From positions 186,001 to 250,000 of the forward strand of contig CAVTIC010000002.1 of assembly GCA_963734685.1 (NCBI GenBank): a DNA stretch of 64,000 bases, in the 5' to 3' direction. Source of the DNA: JAOUEA01 sp963734685. Lineage in GTDB: Bacteria; Actinomycetota; UBA4738; HRBIN12. Shown here piece after piece: positions 53,524-61,465 of the stretch; positions within the stretch are counted from its first letter, which is position 1, and each line of letters starts with the position of its first letter. The notes below the pieces were generated by a model. It was not told the DNA's origin. It ran no database searches and saw only the letters and a list, made by a program, of their open reading frames with translations. The position numbers and the translations under genes were made by a program.

Positions 53524-55320
53524 ATGCGTTCGTCCTCCCCCCGCTTGCGCACGCCTGCGTCCTTCGTCGTTGCGCTCCTCGTCATCTCCGGTCTCTTCGC
53601 GATGCCCCGGGCCGGAGCCACCGCGCCCATCGACTTCCAGGATGGGTTCGAGACCGGCGACCTCTCGGCATGGAAGAAGAACGACGGCCTGGTCGCCCAG
53701 CAGACCGACGTCTTCAGCGGTGCCTGGGCCGCCCGCGCCCAAGGATCGGGCACGAAGGCCTTCGCCACCCTCGATCTGCCCTCGACGCTCGGTGAGGCCT
53801 CCTTCCGCACCCGCTTCAAGCTGATCTCGAACACGCAGAAGATCACCGTGATGAAGCTCCGGCTCGCCTCGAACACTGTGGTCGCGGTGCTCGGCGTGAA
53901 CACGAACGGCACCCTCTTCCGTCAGAACCAGACGATCAGCGGCGGCACCAGGAACAGCACGACGAACGTGCGCGACGGCGCGTGGCACGAGCTCGAGCTG
54001 CACCTCGTCACCGGCGCGTCGGGACTGTTCGAGGTCTCCCTCGACGGCGTCGCGCTCGCCGACCTGACCCGCTCGGAGTCGGTCGGCACCGCGCCGATCG
54101 GCAAGGCGAACCTCGGCGAGGCCCAGACCGGACGCACATATCACATGGTCTTCGACGACGTGGTCGTCGACGACGACCCGGCCGGACCGCCGGTGCCCGA
54201 CGACGAGGACCCCACCGTGCCGGGCAACCTGCGGACGACCACCCTGACGGCGAGCCGGGTCGTCCTCGCCTGGGACGCCTCGAGCGACAACGAGGGCGTC
54301 GACGGCTACCGCGTCTACCGTGACGGCGGGTTGCTGGGGACCACCACGGCGCTGGGATTCACCGACGACACGGTCGATCCGTCAACCTCCTACGACTACG
54401 CCGTGGAAGCGTTCGACGCGGCCGGCAACACGGCGATCACCCCGGTGCTCACGTTCGCGACTCCCGCGGATGGCGGAGGCGGCGAGGTCGTGTTGCGTAC
54501 CGCGGGCGACATCGCCTGCGACCCGGCGGATCCCTCGTTCAACAGCCCCACGACGAAGCGGTGCGCGCATCGGGCCACTGCCGACCTGCTCGCGGGCGCC
54601 GACGCCGTCATCCCGATCGGAGACCTCCAGTACGACCAGGGCACCCTCGCCGACTACAACGCCTCGTACCACCCCTCGTGGGGCGCGTACAAGGACATCT
54701 CGTACCCGGCGGCGGGCGACGGCGAGTACGCCACCGCGGGGGCAGCGGGCTACTACGCCTACTGGGGCGCCGCCGCCCACGAGAGCAGCGACGGCTACTA
54801 CTCCTTCGACCTCGGCTCCTGGCACGTCGTGATCCTGAACTCCGTCTGCAACCAGGCGGGCGGGTGCAACGCCGGCTCGCCCCAGTACGGATGGCTCGAC
54901 GCCGACCTGCAGGCGAACGTCACCGAGTGCACCCTCGCGGTGCTGCACGTGCCCGTGTTCGCCTCGCGCACCAACACCGCTCGGCAGATCAACTCCACGT
55001 ACCAGCCGTTCTTCGCCCTGCTCGACCAGCGAGGTGTCGACGTCGTGCTCGGCGGCAACTCACACTTCTACGAGCGATTCGCGCCGCAGAACTCGAACGG
55101 CACCGCGACGGCGGGCGGCCTGCGGGAGTTCCTCGTGGGCACCGGTGGCAAGAGCATCGGCGGACTCAGTGACACCGACCGCCTGCCGACGAGTCAGGCC
55201 GCGTCGAGGGACGGCGCAGGCGTGTTGGAGCTCAGGTTGGGCGCAGGGGCCTACGAGTGGGATTTCCTGCCCGTGCCGGGCAACAGCTTCACCGATTCGG
55301 GCTCGGCGGACTGCGTCTGA
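53524..55320 (+). CDS. Secreted LamG-like / Fn3 / metallophosphoesterase protein
   Basis: 598 residues from the ATG at 53524. A signal peptide (ASFVVALLVISGLFAMPRAG) is followed by a LamG/concanavalin-like domain (about 37-218), one fibronectin type III domain (about 231-314, ending VEAFDAAGNTAITPVLTFAT) and a calcineurin-like phosphoesterase domain (321-590) with GDIACD, GDLQYDQG, HVPVFAS and FLVGTGGKS. Two core motifs are altered: the usual GNHE is GDGE (398-401) and the usual GHxH is GNSH (511-514), so catalysis may be changed or lost. It lies between map and infA in an otherwise standard translation operon, apparently as an insertion. Confidence 0.87.
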   Translation: MRSSSPRLRTPASFVVALLVISGLFAMPRAGATAPIDFQDGFETGDLSAWKKNDGLVAQQTDVFSGAWAARAQGSGTKAFATLDLPSTLGEASFRTRFKLISNTQKITVMKLRLASNTVVAVLGVNTNGTLFRQNQTISGGTRNSTTNVRDGAWHELELHLVTGASGLFEVSLDGVALADLTRSESVGTAPIGKANLGEAQTGRTYHMVFDDVVVDDDPAGPPVPDDEDPTVPGNLRTTTLTASRVVLAWDASSDNEGVDGYRVYRDGGLLGTTTALGFTDDTVDPSTSYDYAVEAFDAAGNTAITPVLTFATPADGGGGEVVLRTAGDIACDPADPSFNSPTTKRCAHRATADLLAGADAVIPIGDLQYDQGTLADYNASYHPSWGAYKDISYPAAGDGEYATAGAAGYYAYWGAAAHESSDGYYSFDLGSWHVVILNSVCNQAGGCNAGSPQYGWLDADLQANVTECTLAVLHVPVFASRTNTARQINSTYQPFFALLDQRGVDVVLGGNSHFYERFAPQNSNGTATAGGLREFLVGTGGKSIGGLSDTDRLPTSQAASRDGAGVLELRLGAGAYEWDFLPVPGNSFTDSGSADCV

Positions 55321-55328
55321 CGGCGGCG

Positions 55329-55359
55329 TTGGACGCTGCCGCGCAGGGCCGCGTATAGT
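55329..55359 (+). promoter_or_regulatory. Promoter-like site upstream of infA
   Basis: TTGGAC (55329-55334) and TATAGT (55354-55359) are 19 bp apart, about 80 bp before infA and just after the secreted phosphoesterase gene. A local promoter would be needed if the inserted gene uncouples infA-rplQ from secY-adk-map. Confidence 0.5.
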
Positions 55360-55438
55360 ACCTGCCTGCCCTTTCCGGAGGTTGGTTCCTGCGCGCCGGT
55401 TCGGGCGTGAACCCCGTTCGAAAGGGACTCGCTGGAGC

Positions 55439-55657
55439 GTGCCGAAGAAAGATGCGATCGAGGTGGAGGGAACGGTCATCGAGCCGTTGCCCAACGCCAT
55501 GTTCCGGGTGGAACTCGAGAACGGACACAAGGTGTTGGCCCACATCTCCGGGAAGATGCGCATGCACTACATCCGCATCCTCCCCGGTGACCGGGTCCTG
55601 GTGGAACTGTCGCCCTACGACCTCACCCGAGGCCGTGTGGTGTACCGGTACAAGTAG
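55439..55657 (+). CDS. infA: Translation initiation factor IF-1
   Basis: 72 residues, GTG start. The single S1-like OB fold reads KKDAIEVEGTVIEPLPNAMF, RVELENGHKVLAHISGKMR and LPGDRVLVELSPYDLTRGRV, ending RYK. IF-1 blocks the A site during initiation. First gene of the alpha cluster here, followed by rpmJ after a 35-nt spacer that holds one hairpin related to the array at 55806. Confidence 0.98.
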   Translation: MPKKDAIEVEGTVIEPLPNAMFRVELENGHKVLAHISGKMRMHYIRILPGDRVLVELSPYDLTRGRVVYRYK

Positions 55658-55692
55658 ATCGGTCCTCAAGACCGAGCGGGAGTCGTGACGGG

Positions 55693-55806
55693 ATGAAGGT
55701 TCGGCCGAGCGTCAAGAGGATCTGCGACCGCTGCCGCGTGATCCGCCGCAGGGGCAAGATCCTCGTCATCTGCACGAACCCGCGGCACAAGCAGCGACAG
55801 GGCTAG
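55693..55806 (+). CDS. rpmJ: 50S ribosomal protein L36 (zinc form)
   Basis: 37 residues, MKVRPSVKRICDRCRVIRRR to KQRQG. Zinc ligands Cys11, Cys14, Cys27 and His32 are all present, so this is the zinc-binding form. L36 is a small 23S-binding protein near the L7/L12 stalk base. Found by reading between infA and rpsM. Confidence 0.97.
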   Translation: MKVRPSVKRICDRCRVIRRRGKILVICTNPRHKQRQG

Positions 55807-55917
55807 ATCGGTCCTCAGGGTAGGACCGGAGGTCGGTCCTCAAGGGTAGGACCGGAGAAGATCGGTCCTCAAGGGTAGGACCGGAGAAGATCGGTCCTCA
55901 AGGGTAGGATCGGAGAA
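55806..55917 (+). repeat. Tandem array of four hairpin repeats between rpmJ and rpsM
   Basis: Four units of 25-29 bp (55806-55830, 55831-55859, 55860-55888, 55889-55917). Each contains CGGTCCT, a 6-7-nt loop (CAAGGGT) and AGGACCG, so each forms a 7-bp hairpin. In unit 4 one arm is AGGATCG, which still pairs through G-U. A variant with CGGTC/GACCG arms lies at about 55660-55674 in the infA-rpmJ spacer. The last unit ends 8 nt before the GAGGAGG of rpsM. This could pause polymerase or ribosomes, bind protein, or stabilise mRNA. Confidence 0.85.
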
Positions 55918-55935
55918 GGGTTGAGGAGGTACTGA

Positions 55936-56316
55936 GTGGCTCGTATCGCAGGCGTCGACCTTCCGCGCGACAAGCGGCTCGATATCGCGCTGACCTACAT
56001 CTACGGCATCGGCACGTCCGGCGCGATGGCGATCGTGTCCGGCTCGGGCGTCGAGGGGGCCACGAAGGTCCGCGACCTGTCCGAGGACGAGGTCCTCAAG
56101 ATCCGCGCGTTCATCGACGCGAACTTCAAGGTCGAGGGTGACCTCCGACGGGAGGTCGCGCAGGACATCAAGCGCAAGATCGAGATCGGGTGCTACCAGG
56201 GCGTGCGGCACCGCAGAGCGCTGCCGGTCCGCGGTCAGCGAACGCACACGAACGCTCGCACGCGCAAGGGCCCGAAGAAGGCGATCGCCGGCAAGAAGAA
56301 GGCGACCAAGAAGTAG
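55936..56316 (+). CDS. rpsM: 30S ribosomal protein S13
   Basis: 126 residues, GTG start after GAGGAGG. ARIAGVDLPRDKRLDIALTY, IYGIG and the helix-hairpin-helix region lead to YQGVRHRRALPVRGQRTHTN with NARTRKGPKK. The Lys-rich end (AIAGKKKATKK) contacts P-site tRNA. The tandem hairpin array lies immediately upstream. Confidence 0.98.
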   Translation: MARIAGVDLPRDKRLDIALTYIYGIGTSGAMAIVSGSGVEGATKVRDLSEDEVLKIRAFIDANFKVEGDLRREVAQDIKRKIEIGCYQGVRHRRALPVRGQRTHTNARTRKGPKKAIAGKKKATKK

Positions 56317-56356
56317 CGCTCGGACGAGCGTGACCAAGTGAGGGAGCTGCACACGT

Positions 56357-56749
56357 ATGGCGAAGCCCAAGGCCAAGAAGACCAAGCGCCGCGAGAAGAA
56401 GAACGTCGTCCACGGCCAGGCCCACATCAAGTCGACGTTCAACAACACGATCGTCACGATCACCGACCTGCAGGGCAACACGGTGTCGTGGGCGAGCGCG
56501 GGCAACGTGGGGTTCAAGGGCTCCCGCAAGTCGACGCCGTTCGCTGCGCAACTCGCCGCCGAGAAGGCCGCCCGCGCCGCGCAGGAGCACGGCTTGCAGA
56601 AGGTCGACGTGTTCGTGAAAGGCCCGGGCTCGGGCCGTGAGACGGCGATCCGTTCGCTCGCCGCCGCCGGCCTCGAGGTCACGGGCATCCAGGATGTCAC
56701 GCCGGTGCCGCACAACGGCTGCCGGCCACGCAAGCGTCGCCGCGTCTAG
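56357..56749 (+). CDS. rpsK: 30S ribosomal protein S11
   Basis: 130 residues. KKNVVHGQAHIKSTFNNTIV, GSRKSTPFAAQLAAEKAARA and DVTPVPHNGCRPRKRRRV are diagnostic; S11 lines the mRNA exit channel on the platform. The gene normally following, rpsD, is absent, and rpoA begins 91 bp later. Confidence 0.98.
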   Translation: MAKPKAKKTKRREKKNVVHGQAHIKSTFNNTIVTITDLQGNTVSWASAGNVGFKGSRKSTPFAAQLAAEKAARAAQEHGLQKVDVFVKGPGSGRETAIRSLAAAGLEVTGIQDVTPVPHNGCRPRKRRRV

Positions 56750-56840
56750 CGGCGAGCGCCCGGTGCCCGCTGAGCGGCGCCGGGGAGAACCGACGCGGGG
56801 TAGGAATGGATGATCCCCCGCCGAAGGAGGGAACCACCGC

Positions 56841-57770
56841 ATGTTCATCGTCGCCAGGCCTCAGATCACTGAGGACGTCGTCTCGCCGATCCGCTCCCGG
56901 TTCGCGATCGAGCCGCTCGAGCCCGGGTTCGGCTACACCGTGGGCAACTCGCTCCGCCGCACGTTGCTCTCGTCGATCCCCGGCGCCGCGATCTCGTCGG
57001 TCCGCATCGACGGCGTGCTGCACGAGTTCTCGACGGTCCCGAAGGTGACCGAGGACGTCACCGACATCATCCTGAACCTGAAGGAGCTGGTGGTCCGCTC
57101 GGATCTCGACGAGCCGACCACCGTGTACCTGAAGGCGAAGGGCCCGGCGGAGGTCACGGCCGGCGACGTCGCGCCGCCCGCGGGGGTCGAGATCCTCAAC
57201 CCCGATCTGCACATCGCCACGCTCGGCAAGGGCGCCAGCCTCGAGATGGAGATGACCGTCGAGCGGGGCGTCGGCTACCGCATGGCCGACAAGAACAAGA
57301 AGCCCCGTGACCCGATCGGCGTGATCCCGGTCGACTCGATCTTCTCGCCGGTCCGCAAGGTCAGCTACTCGGTGGAGAACACGCGCGTCGAGCAGATGAC
57401 CGACCGAGACCGCCTGATCCTCGACGTCGAGACCGACGGCTCGGTCACGCCTCGTGAGGCGGTGGCCTCGGCCGGTGGCACGCTGCTCGAGCTCGTCACG
57501 CTCTTCAGCGAGCTGGCCGACGCGGCGAGCGTCACCGTGGGTCCGGCCGAGGACGAGGAGGTTCCCGGCGACTACGCGATCACGATCGAGGAGTTGAACC
57601 TGTCGGTCCGCTCCTACAACTGCCTGAAGCGCGAGGGCATCAACGCGGTCGGCGATCTGGTGCTCAAGAGCGAATCCGAGCTGATGGACATCCGCAACTT
57701 CGGCCAGAAGTCGATCGACGAGGTGAAGGCCAAGCTCGAGGAGCTGGGTCTCGGACTGCGGGAGGAGTAG
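56841..57770 (+). CDS. rpoA: RNA polymerase alpha subunit
   Basis: 309 residues. The N-terminal dimerisation domain shows RFAIEPLEPGFGYTVGNSLR and RRTLLSSIPGAAISSVRIDG. The C-terminal DNA-binding domain follows a linker with EELNLSVRSYNCLKREGINA and IRNFGQKSIDEVKAKLEELG. Alpha starts polymerase assembly and its C-terminal domain contacts UP elements and activators. Ribosome-binding site GAAGGAGGG. Normal actinobacterial length; stop 3 bp before rplQ. Confidence 0.98.
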   Translation: MFIVARPQITEDVVSPIRSRFAIEPLEPGFGYTVGNSLRRTLLSSIPGAAISSVRIDGVLHEFSTVPKVTEDVTDIILNLKELVVRSDLDEPTTVYLKAKGPAEVTAGDVAPPAGVEILNPDLHIATLGKGASLEMEMTVERGVGYRMADKNKKPRDPIGVIPVDSIFSPVRKVSYSVENTRVEQMTDRDRLILDVETDGSVTPREAVASAGGTLLELVTLFSELADAASVTVGPAEDEEVPGDYAITIEELNLSVRSYNCLKREGINAVGDLVLKSESELMDIRNFGQKSIDEVKAKLEELGLGLREE

Positions 57771-57773
57771 CCG

Positions 57774-58136
57774 GTGCCCAAGCCCAAGAAGGGCCCTCGC
57801 CTCGGCTCGAACCCGGGACACCAGCGTCTGCTGCTCTCGACGCTGGCGGCCCAGCTCTTCACCCACGAGGCGATCGACACCACCGAGGCGAAGGCGAAGG
57901 CGCTGCGCCCGTATGCCGAGAAGCTGATCACGAAGGCGAAGAGGGGCGACCTCGCCGCCCGGCGAGAGGTGCTGAAGGACATCCCCGATCGTGACGTGGT
58001 CGCGCGTCTGTTCCACGAGATCGGACCGCGTTTCGAGGATCGCCACGGCGGGTACACGCGGATCCTGAAGCTCGGGCCGCGCAAGGGCGATGCCGCGCCG
58101 ATGGCGCGGATCGAACTGGTGGAACGCGGCGGCTGA
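57774..58136 (+). CDS. rplQ: 50S ribosomal protein L17
   Basis: 120 residues, GTG start. KKGPRLGSNPGHQRLLLSTL, LFTHEAIDTTEAKAKALRPY and the end YTRILKLGPRKGDAAPMARI match L17, which lies near the tunnel exit. Last gene of the alpha cluster; it ends 6 bp before the convergent STAS gene. Confidence 0.97.
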   Translation: MPKPKKGPRLGSNPGHQRLLLSTLAAQLFTHEAIDTTEAKAKALRPYAEKLITKAKRGDLAARREVLKDIPDRDVVARLFHEIGPRFEDRHGGYTRILKLGPRKGDAAPMARIELVERGG

Positions 58137-58142
58137 CGCGCG

Positions 58143-58505
58143 TCAGGCGTGGTCCGAGCAGAGGATGAGATCGCGCTCGATGTCGGGTGAGAGTTCCGCC
58201 CAGCGGTTCCAGACAGGTCCGGGCACGATGCAGAGCATGCCGTCGGAGCACGACATCATCACGTGCGCCGCGCGGACGGCTCGCAGGCCGTCGTCGTCGA
58301 TCTCGGTCAGTCCCCTGAGGTCGAACGTCATCCGACGGACGAGGTGCTGATCCTGGGTCCGGGCGATCAGCTCGTAGACCGATCCGACGGTGTCGGTCAC
58401 GAGCGTGCCGGCGAATCGGACGTGTTTCCCGCCTGACGTCGGGGTCTCCACGGTGGCGAGCAGGGCGAGTGACCCTCGCAGCGCCGTCGATCGCAGGTTC
58501 GACAT
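58143..58505 (-). CDS. STAS-domain protein
   Basis: About 120 residues from MSNLRSTALRGS, preceded by GACGAGGAG; the frame is open further upstream. RMTFDLRGLTEIDDDGLRAV with a following helix is the STAS pattern of anti-sigma-factor antagonists, including the conserved Asp-rich turn. The usual phospho-acceptor Ser lies in this turn in SpoIIAA-like proteins and is not obvious here. A partner anti-sigma kinase is not in the window. Role unknown; it may be a partner-switching component. Confidence 0.6.
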   Translation of the reverse strand: MSNLRSTALRGSLALLATVETPTSGGKHVRFAGTLVTDTVGSVYELIARTQDQHLVRRMTFDLRGLTEIDDDGLRAVRAAHVMMSCSDGMLCIVPGPVWNRWAELSPDIERDLILCSDHA

Positions 58506-58623
58506 CTCGACGAACTCCTCGTCGCGTCGGCTCGGCGGTCCGGAACCTCCGGGAGCCTCATCCCGACGGTACGGGTGCCGTTCGGCCGTTCGATGAACCA
58601 CGGGAGAACATCCCGGGAAGGCG

Positions 58624-58650
58624 GCAGGCCGGGGCTGAGCCCCGGCCTGC
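58624..58650 (-). terminator. Strong hairpin terminator
   Basis: GCAGGCCGGGGCT at 58624-58636 pairs perfectly over 13 bp with AGCCCCGGCCTGC at 58638-58650 around a single G. It lies 16 bp after the stop of the minus-strand cupredoxin gene and before the STAS gene, so it separates the two. Confidence 0.75.
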
Positions 58651-58665
58651 GCGACCTCCGATCGG

Positions 58666-59185
58666 TCACTCCACGGTGAATGTCGTGCGCATGCCTTCCG
58701 AGTAGTGCGCCTCGAGCGTTCCGTCGGGCTCCTCCTGCAGGATGTTGCAGATGATCACGTAGGAGCCGGCTGCGAGATCGACCGTCAACGACTGCGTCTC
58801 ACCGACGGGGATGTCCTCGATCTCGTCGATGACCTCCATGCCCTTGCCGGACTCCTTGACGGCGCCGTCGGCGTCGGTGGGCAGCTCGGTCGGCCCGAGA
58901 TCGGTGAGGATCACGACGAACTCGTGCACGTCGTCGGGTCCGTCGTTCGTGACGTCGAACGTCACCGACCCGGCCGGCAGCCGATGCCGGGTCGGTCGAG
59001 ACCGCGAACTCCTCCAACGTGGATGTCACGGTCGTCGCGCCGCCGTCGGTGGCGGCGCTGGTCTCGGCGGCGCTGGTCGTGTCGCCGTCGCCTCCTCCTT
59101 CGTCGCCGCCGCATGCCGGCAGCAGCATCACCGCCAGCGCCAAGGCGCACATCAGGACCGGGCGTGGCACGGTGCGTCGTCTCAT
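58666..59185 (-). CDS. Cupredoxin-like lipoprotein (frameshifted as read)
   Basis: The N-terminus ends in LLPACGG, a lipobox, followed by a Gly/Asp/Thr-rich linker and STLEEFAVSTDPASAAG. One shift near 58972 leads to TFDVTNDGPDDVHEFVVILT and, later, SYVIICNILQ and EAHYSEGM. These supply His, Cys, His and Met in the order of a type 1 copper site. The protein is about 170 residues and should be a membrane-anchored blue-copper or related electron carrier. It could pass electrons to an oxidase, but no partner is adjacent. Confidence 0.75.
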
Positions 59186-59376
59186 GGTTCCCCCTCTCTC
59201 TCCGGGCGGGAGCCCCCTCGCCGGGTGGGAAGGGGCCGGCCGTCCGGCCCGCCACGGCGACTATTGGTATCACGCCCGGAACGACGGCGGTAGGGTCGAA
59301 CGACCCTGCGGCGCATCCCGTCCCGCATCGGTGCTGCCGCATCACCGTCCGGCCTCGGGCTCCCGCATACTCCGGG

Positions 59377-60189
59377 ATGATGCAGGCGCGCACGATCAGG
59401 CTGTTGTTGGCTTACGACGGCTCCGGGTTCCGAGGATGGGCGGCGCAGCGCGACACGTCGATCCGCACCGTCGAAGGTGCGCTGGGCGGCGTGCTCGCAG
59501 ACCTGCTCGGCGACCGGCCGAGGCTCTCGGTCGCGGGGCGCACCGACGCGGGCGTGCACGCGCGCGGGCAGGTTGCGTCGTTCCGCGTCGAGACCGCGGT
59601 CACGGTTCCGCGTCTCCAGCGGGTGGTGAACGCGCGGCTCGGTCCGGAGGTGGTCGTCCTCGCCGCCGACGAGGTGCCGGATGGCTTCGACGCGCGGTTC
59701 TCGGCGACGGCGCGCGAGTACCGCTACCGGATCGACGTCGGCGCCGTGCCGGATCCGTTCACCGCACGGTACGTCTGGCATCATCCGTGTGCGCCCGACG
59801 TGAGGGCGATCCGCGTCGCCGCCCGGCATCTGGTGGGGGAGCATGACTTCACGTCGTTCTGCCGTCATCCGGGGGCGGGAAGGCCGACGGTACGCGACCT
59901 GCAGCGGGCGAGCGTCTCCCGGGCCGGCGACCGGGTGGAGCTCGGGTTCCGCGCGAACGCCTTCCTGCACCAGATGGTGCGGGCGCTCACGGGCACGTTG
60001 CTGGCCGTGGGCGAGGGGAAGGTCGATCCCGACGCGATCCCCGGCATCCTGGCCGCCCGCGACCGCGCGGCGGCCCGCCAGATGGCGCCGGCGCACGGGC
60101 TGACCCTCGAACGGGTCCTGTACGGCAGGCATGGTCGAGGCTCGCGCCTCTCCGCCGAACGAGGAGGCACCCGACACGCCGATCTTTGA
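59377..60189 (+). CDS. truA: tRNA pseudouridine synthase A
   Basis: 270 residues. It makes pseudouridine at tRNA positions 38-40. RLLLAYDGSGFRGWAAQ is the N-terminal block, AGRTDAGVHARGQVASF holds the catalytic Asp57, and EYRYRI and FTSFCRHPGA with NAFLHQMVRALTGTLLAVGE complete the family. The start may be either of two adjacent ATGs. rplM follows after 68 bp; the truA-rplM-rpsI order after rplQ is common in Gram-positives. Confidence 0.96.
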   Translation: MMQARTIRLLLAYDGSGFRGWAAQRDTSIRTVEGALGGVLADLLGDRPRLSVAGRTDAGVHARGQVASFRVETAVTVPRLQRVVNARLGPEVVVLAADEVPDGFDARFSATAREYRYRIDVGAVPDPFTARYVWHHPCAPDVRAIRVAARHLVGEHDFTSFCRHPGAGRPTVRDLQRASVSRAGDRVELGFRANAFLHQMVRALTGTLLAVGEGKVDPDAIPGILAARDRAAARQMAPAHGLTLERVLYGRHGRGSRLSAERGGTRHADL

Positions 60190-60257
60190 CGCGCGCGCAT
60201 CCTCGCGGGTAGTCTGATGCGTCGGCCGGGAGCCTTCCTGGCCGATATCCACGTCCT

Positions 60258-61010
60258 ATGAAGACCTACTCTCCGAAGCCTGAGCACGTCGAGCGCCGCT
60301 GGTACGTCATCGACGCCAGCGAGCAGGTGCTCGGACGTCTCGCGTCGGAGGCCGCAGCCCTGCTGCGGGGCAAGCACAAGCCGATCTTCGCGCCGCACAT
60401 GGACACCGGCGACCACGTCATCATCGTCAACGCCGACAAGGTCGAGGTCACGGGTGGCAAGGAGATGAAGAAGTTCGCCTACCGTCACTCGGGCTATCCC
60501 GGCGGCATCACCGCCACGCGATACGACGAACTGCTGCGCACCCGTCCGGTCTTCGCCGTCGAGAAGGCGGTCAGGGGCATGCTCCCCAAGAACCGGCTCG
60601 GGCGGTCGATGATCCGCAAGCTGCACGTCGTGCCCGGACCCGAGCATCCGCACGCTGCGCAGCAGCCGGTCGCGTACACGCTCGGCCGGCCTCCGATGTG
60701 GGAGGGACTCCCGACGCCCTCGCCGGTGACGGAGTTGAAGACCCGCCACCGGACGACCGGAGGCGCCGACGCGCCGCAGGCCGAGCCCGCCGACGAGCCC
60801 GTGACGAAGGAGCCCGCCACCACGAAGACCACGGCGAAGAAGACCGCCGCCGCTGCACCTGCCACGAAGACCACCGCCAAGAAGTCGGCTGCGAAGAAGT
60901 CGACGGCGAAGAAATCGACGGCGAAGAAGACCACCGCCAAGAAGTCGACGGCGAAGAAGCCGGCCGCGAAGAAGACGTCCGCGCCGAAGAAGACCACCGA
61001 CGAGGAGTGA
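60258..61010 (+). CDS. rplM: 50S ribosomal protein L13 with histone-H1-like C-terminal tail
   Basis: 250 residues against about 147 for typical L13. The core (1-150) is standard: RRWYVIDASEQVLGRLASEA, VIIVNADKVEVTGGK and VRGMLPKNRLGRSMIRKLHV. From about residue 165 a Pro/Glu/Thr linker leads to a tail (189-250) built of about eight pentads of the form (A/T/S)AKK(S/T/P), ending TDEE. Such Lys/Ala repeats are known from histone H1, HupB and other nucleoid proteins. No frameshift is needed, so the fusion is part of the gene as read. rpsI follows after 4 bp. Confidence 0.95.
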   Translation: MKTYSPKPEHVERRWYVIDASEQVLGRLASEAAALLRGKHKPIFAPHMDTGDHVIIVNADKVEVTGGKEMKKFAYRHSGYPGGITATRYDELLRTRPVFAVEKAVRGMLPKNRLGRSMIRKLHVVPGPEHPHAAQQPVAYTLGRPPMWEGLPTPSPVTELKTRHRTTGGADAPQAEPADEPVTKEPATTKTTAKKTAAAAPATKTTAKKSAAKKSTAKKSTAKKTTAKKSTAKKPAAKKTSAPKKTTDEE

Positions 61011-61014
61011 GCAC

Positions 61015-61410
61015 GTGGCAGTGACACCCGCCAAGATCTCGACCGGCCGCCGCAAGGAAGCGGTGGCGCGCGTGCGCCTGGTGCCCGGCACCGGCGAGTT
61101 CGACATCAACGGGCGTTCCCTCGAGGAGTACTTCCCGACGCGGGTGCATCGCATGGTCGCGCAGGCGCCCCTCCGGGTGTCCGGACGCGAGAAGGACTTC
61201 GACATCGTCGCCACGATCAGGGGCGGCGGCGTCAGCGGCCAGGCCGGCGCGATCCGTCTCGGCATCGCCCGCGCCCTGATCGAGCTCGAGCCCGCGCTCC
61301 GTGGTCAGATGAAGGCAGAGGGGTTCCTCACCCGCGACGCCCGTGAGAAGGAACGCCGCAAGTACGGGCTGAAGAAGGCCCGCAAGGCGCCGCAGTACTC
61401 GAAGCGCTGA
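61015..61410 (+). CDS. rpsI: 30S ribosomal protein S9
   Basis: 131 residues, GTG start. STGRRKEAVARVRLVPGTGE, IRGGGVSGQAGAIRLGIARA and the C-terminal KYGLKKARKAPQYSKR, whose last Arg reaches the P-site tRNA, identify S9. Co-transcribed with rplM as in most bacteria. Confidence 0.98.
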   Translation: MAVTPAKISTGRRKEAVARVRLVPGTGEFDINGRSLEEYFPTRVHRMVAQAPLRVSGREKDFDIVATIRGGGVSGQAGAIRLGIARALIELEPALRGQMKAEGFLTRDAREKERRKYGLKKARKAPQYSKR

Positions 61411-61465
61411 CCTCCTGAGGCTTCGAGCCCGCGGCTCGCAGCAGCAGGAAGGACGGACCAGCGCC

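Noticed and set aside
55806..55917. CRISPR array
   Set aside because: The repeats are contiguous without spacers, only four units long, and no cas gene is present.
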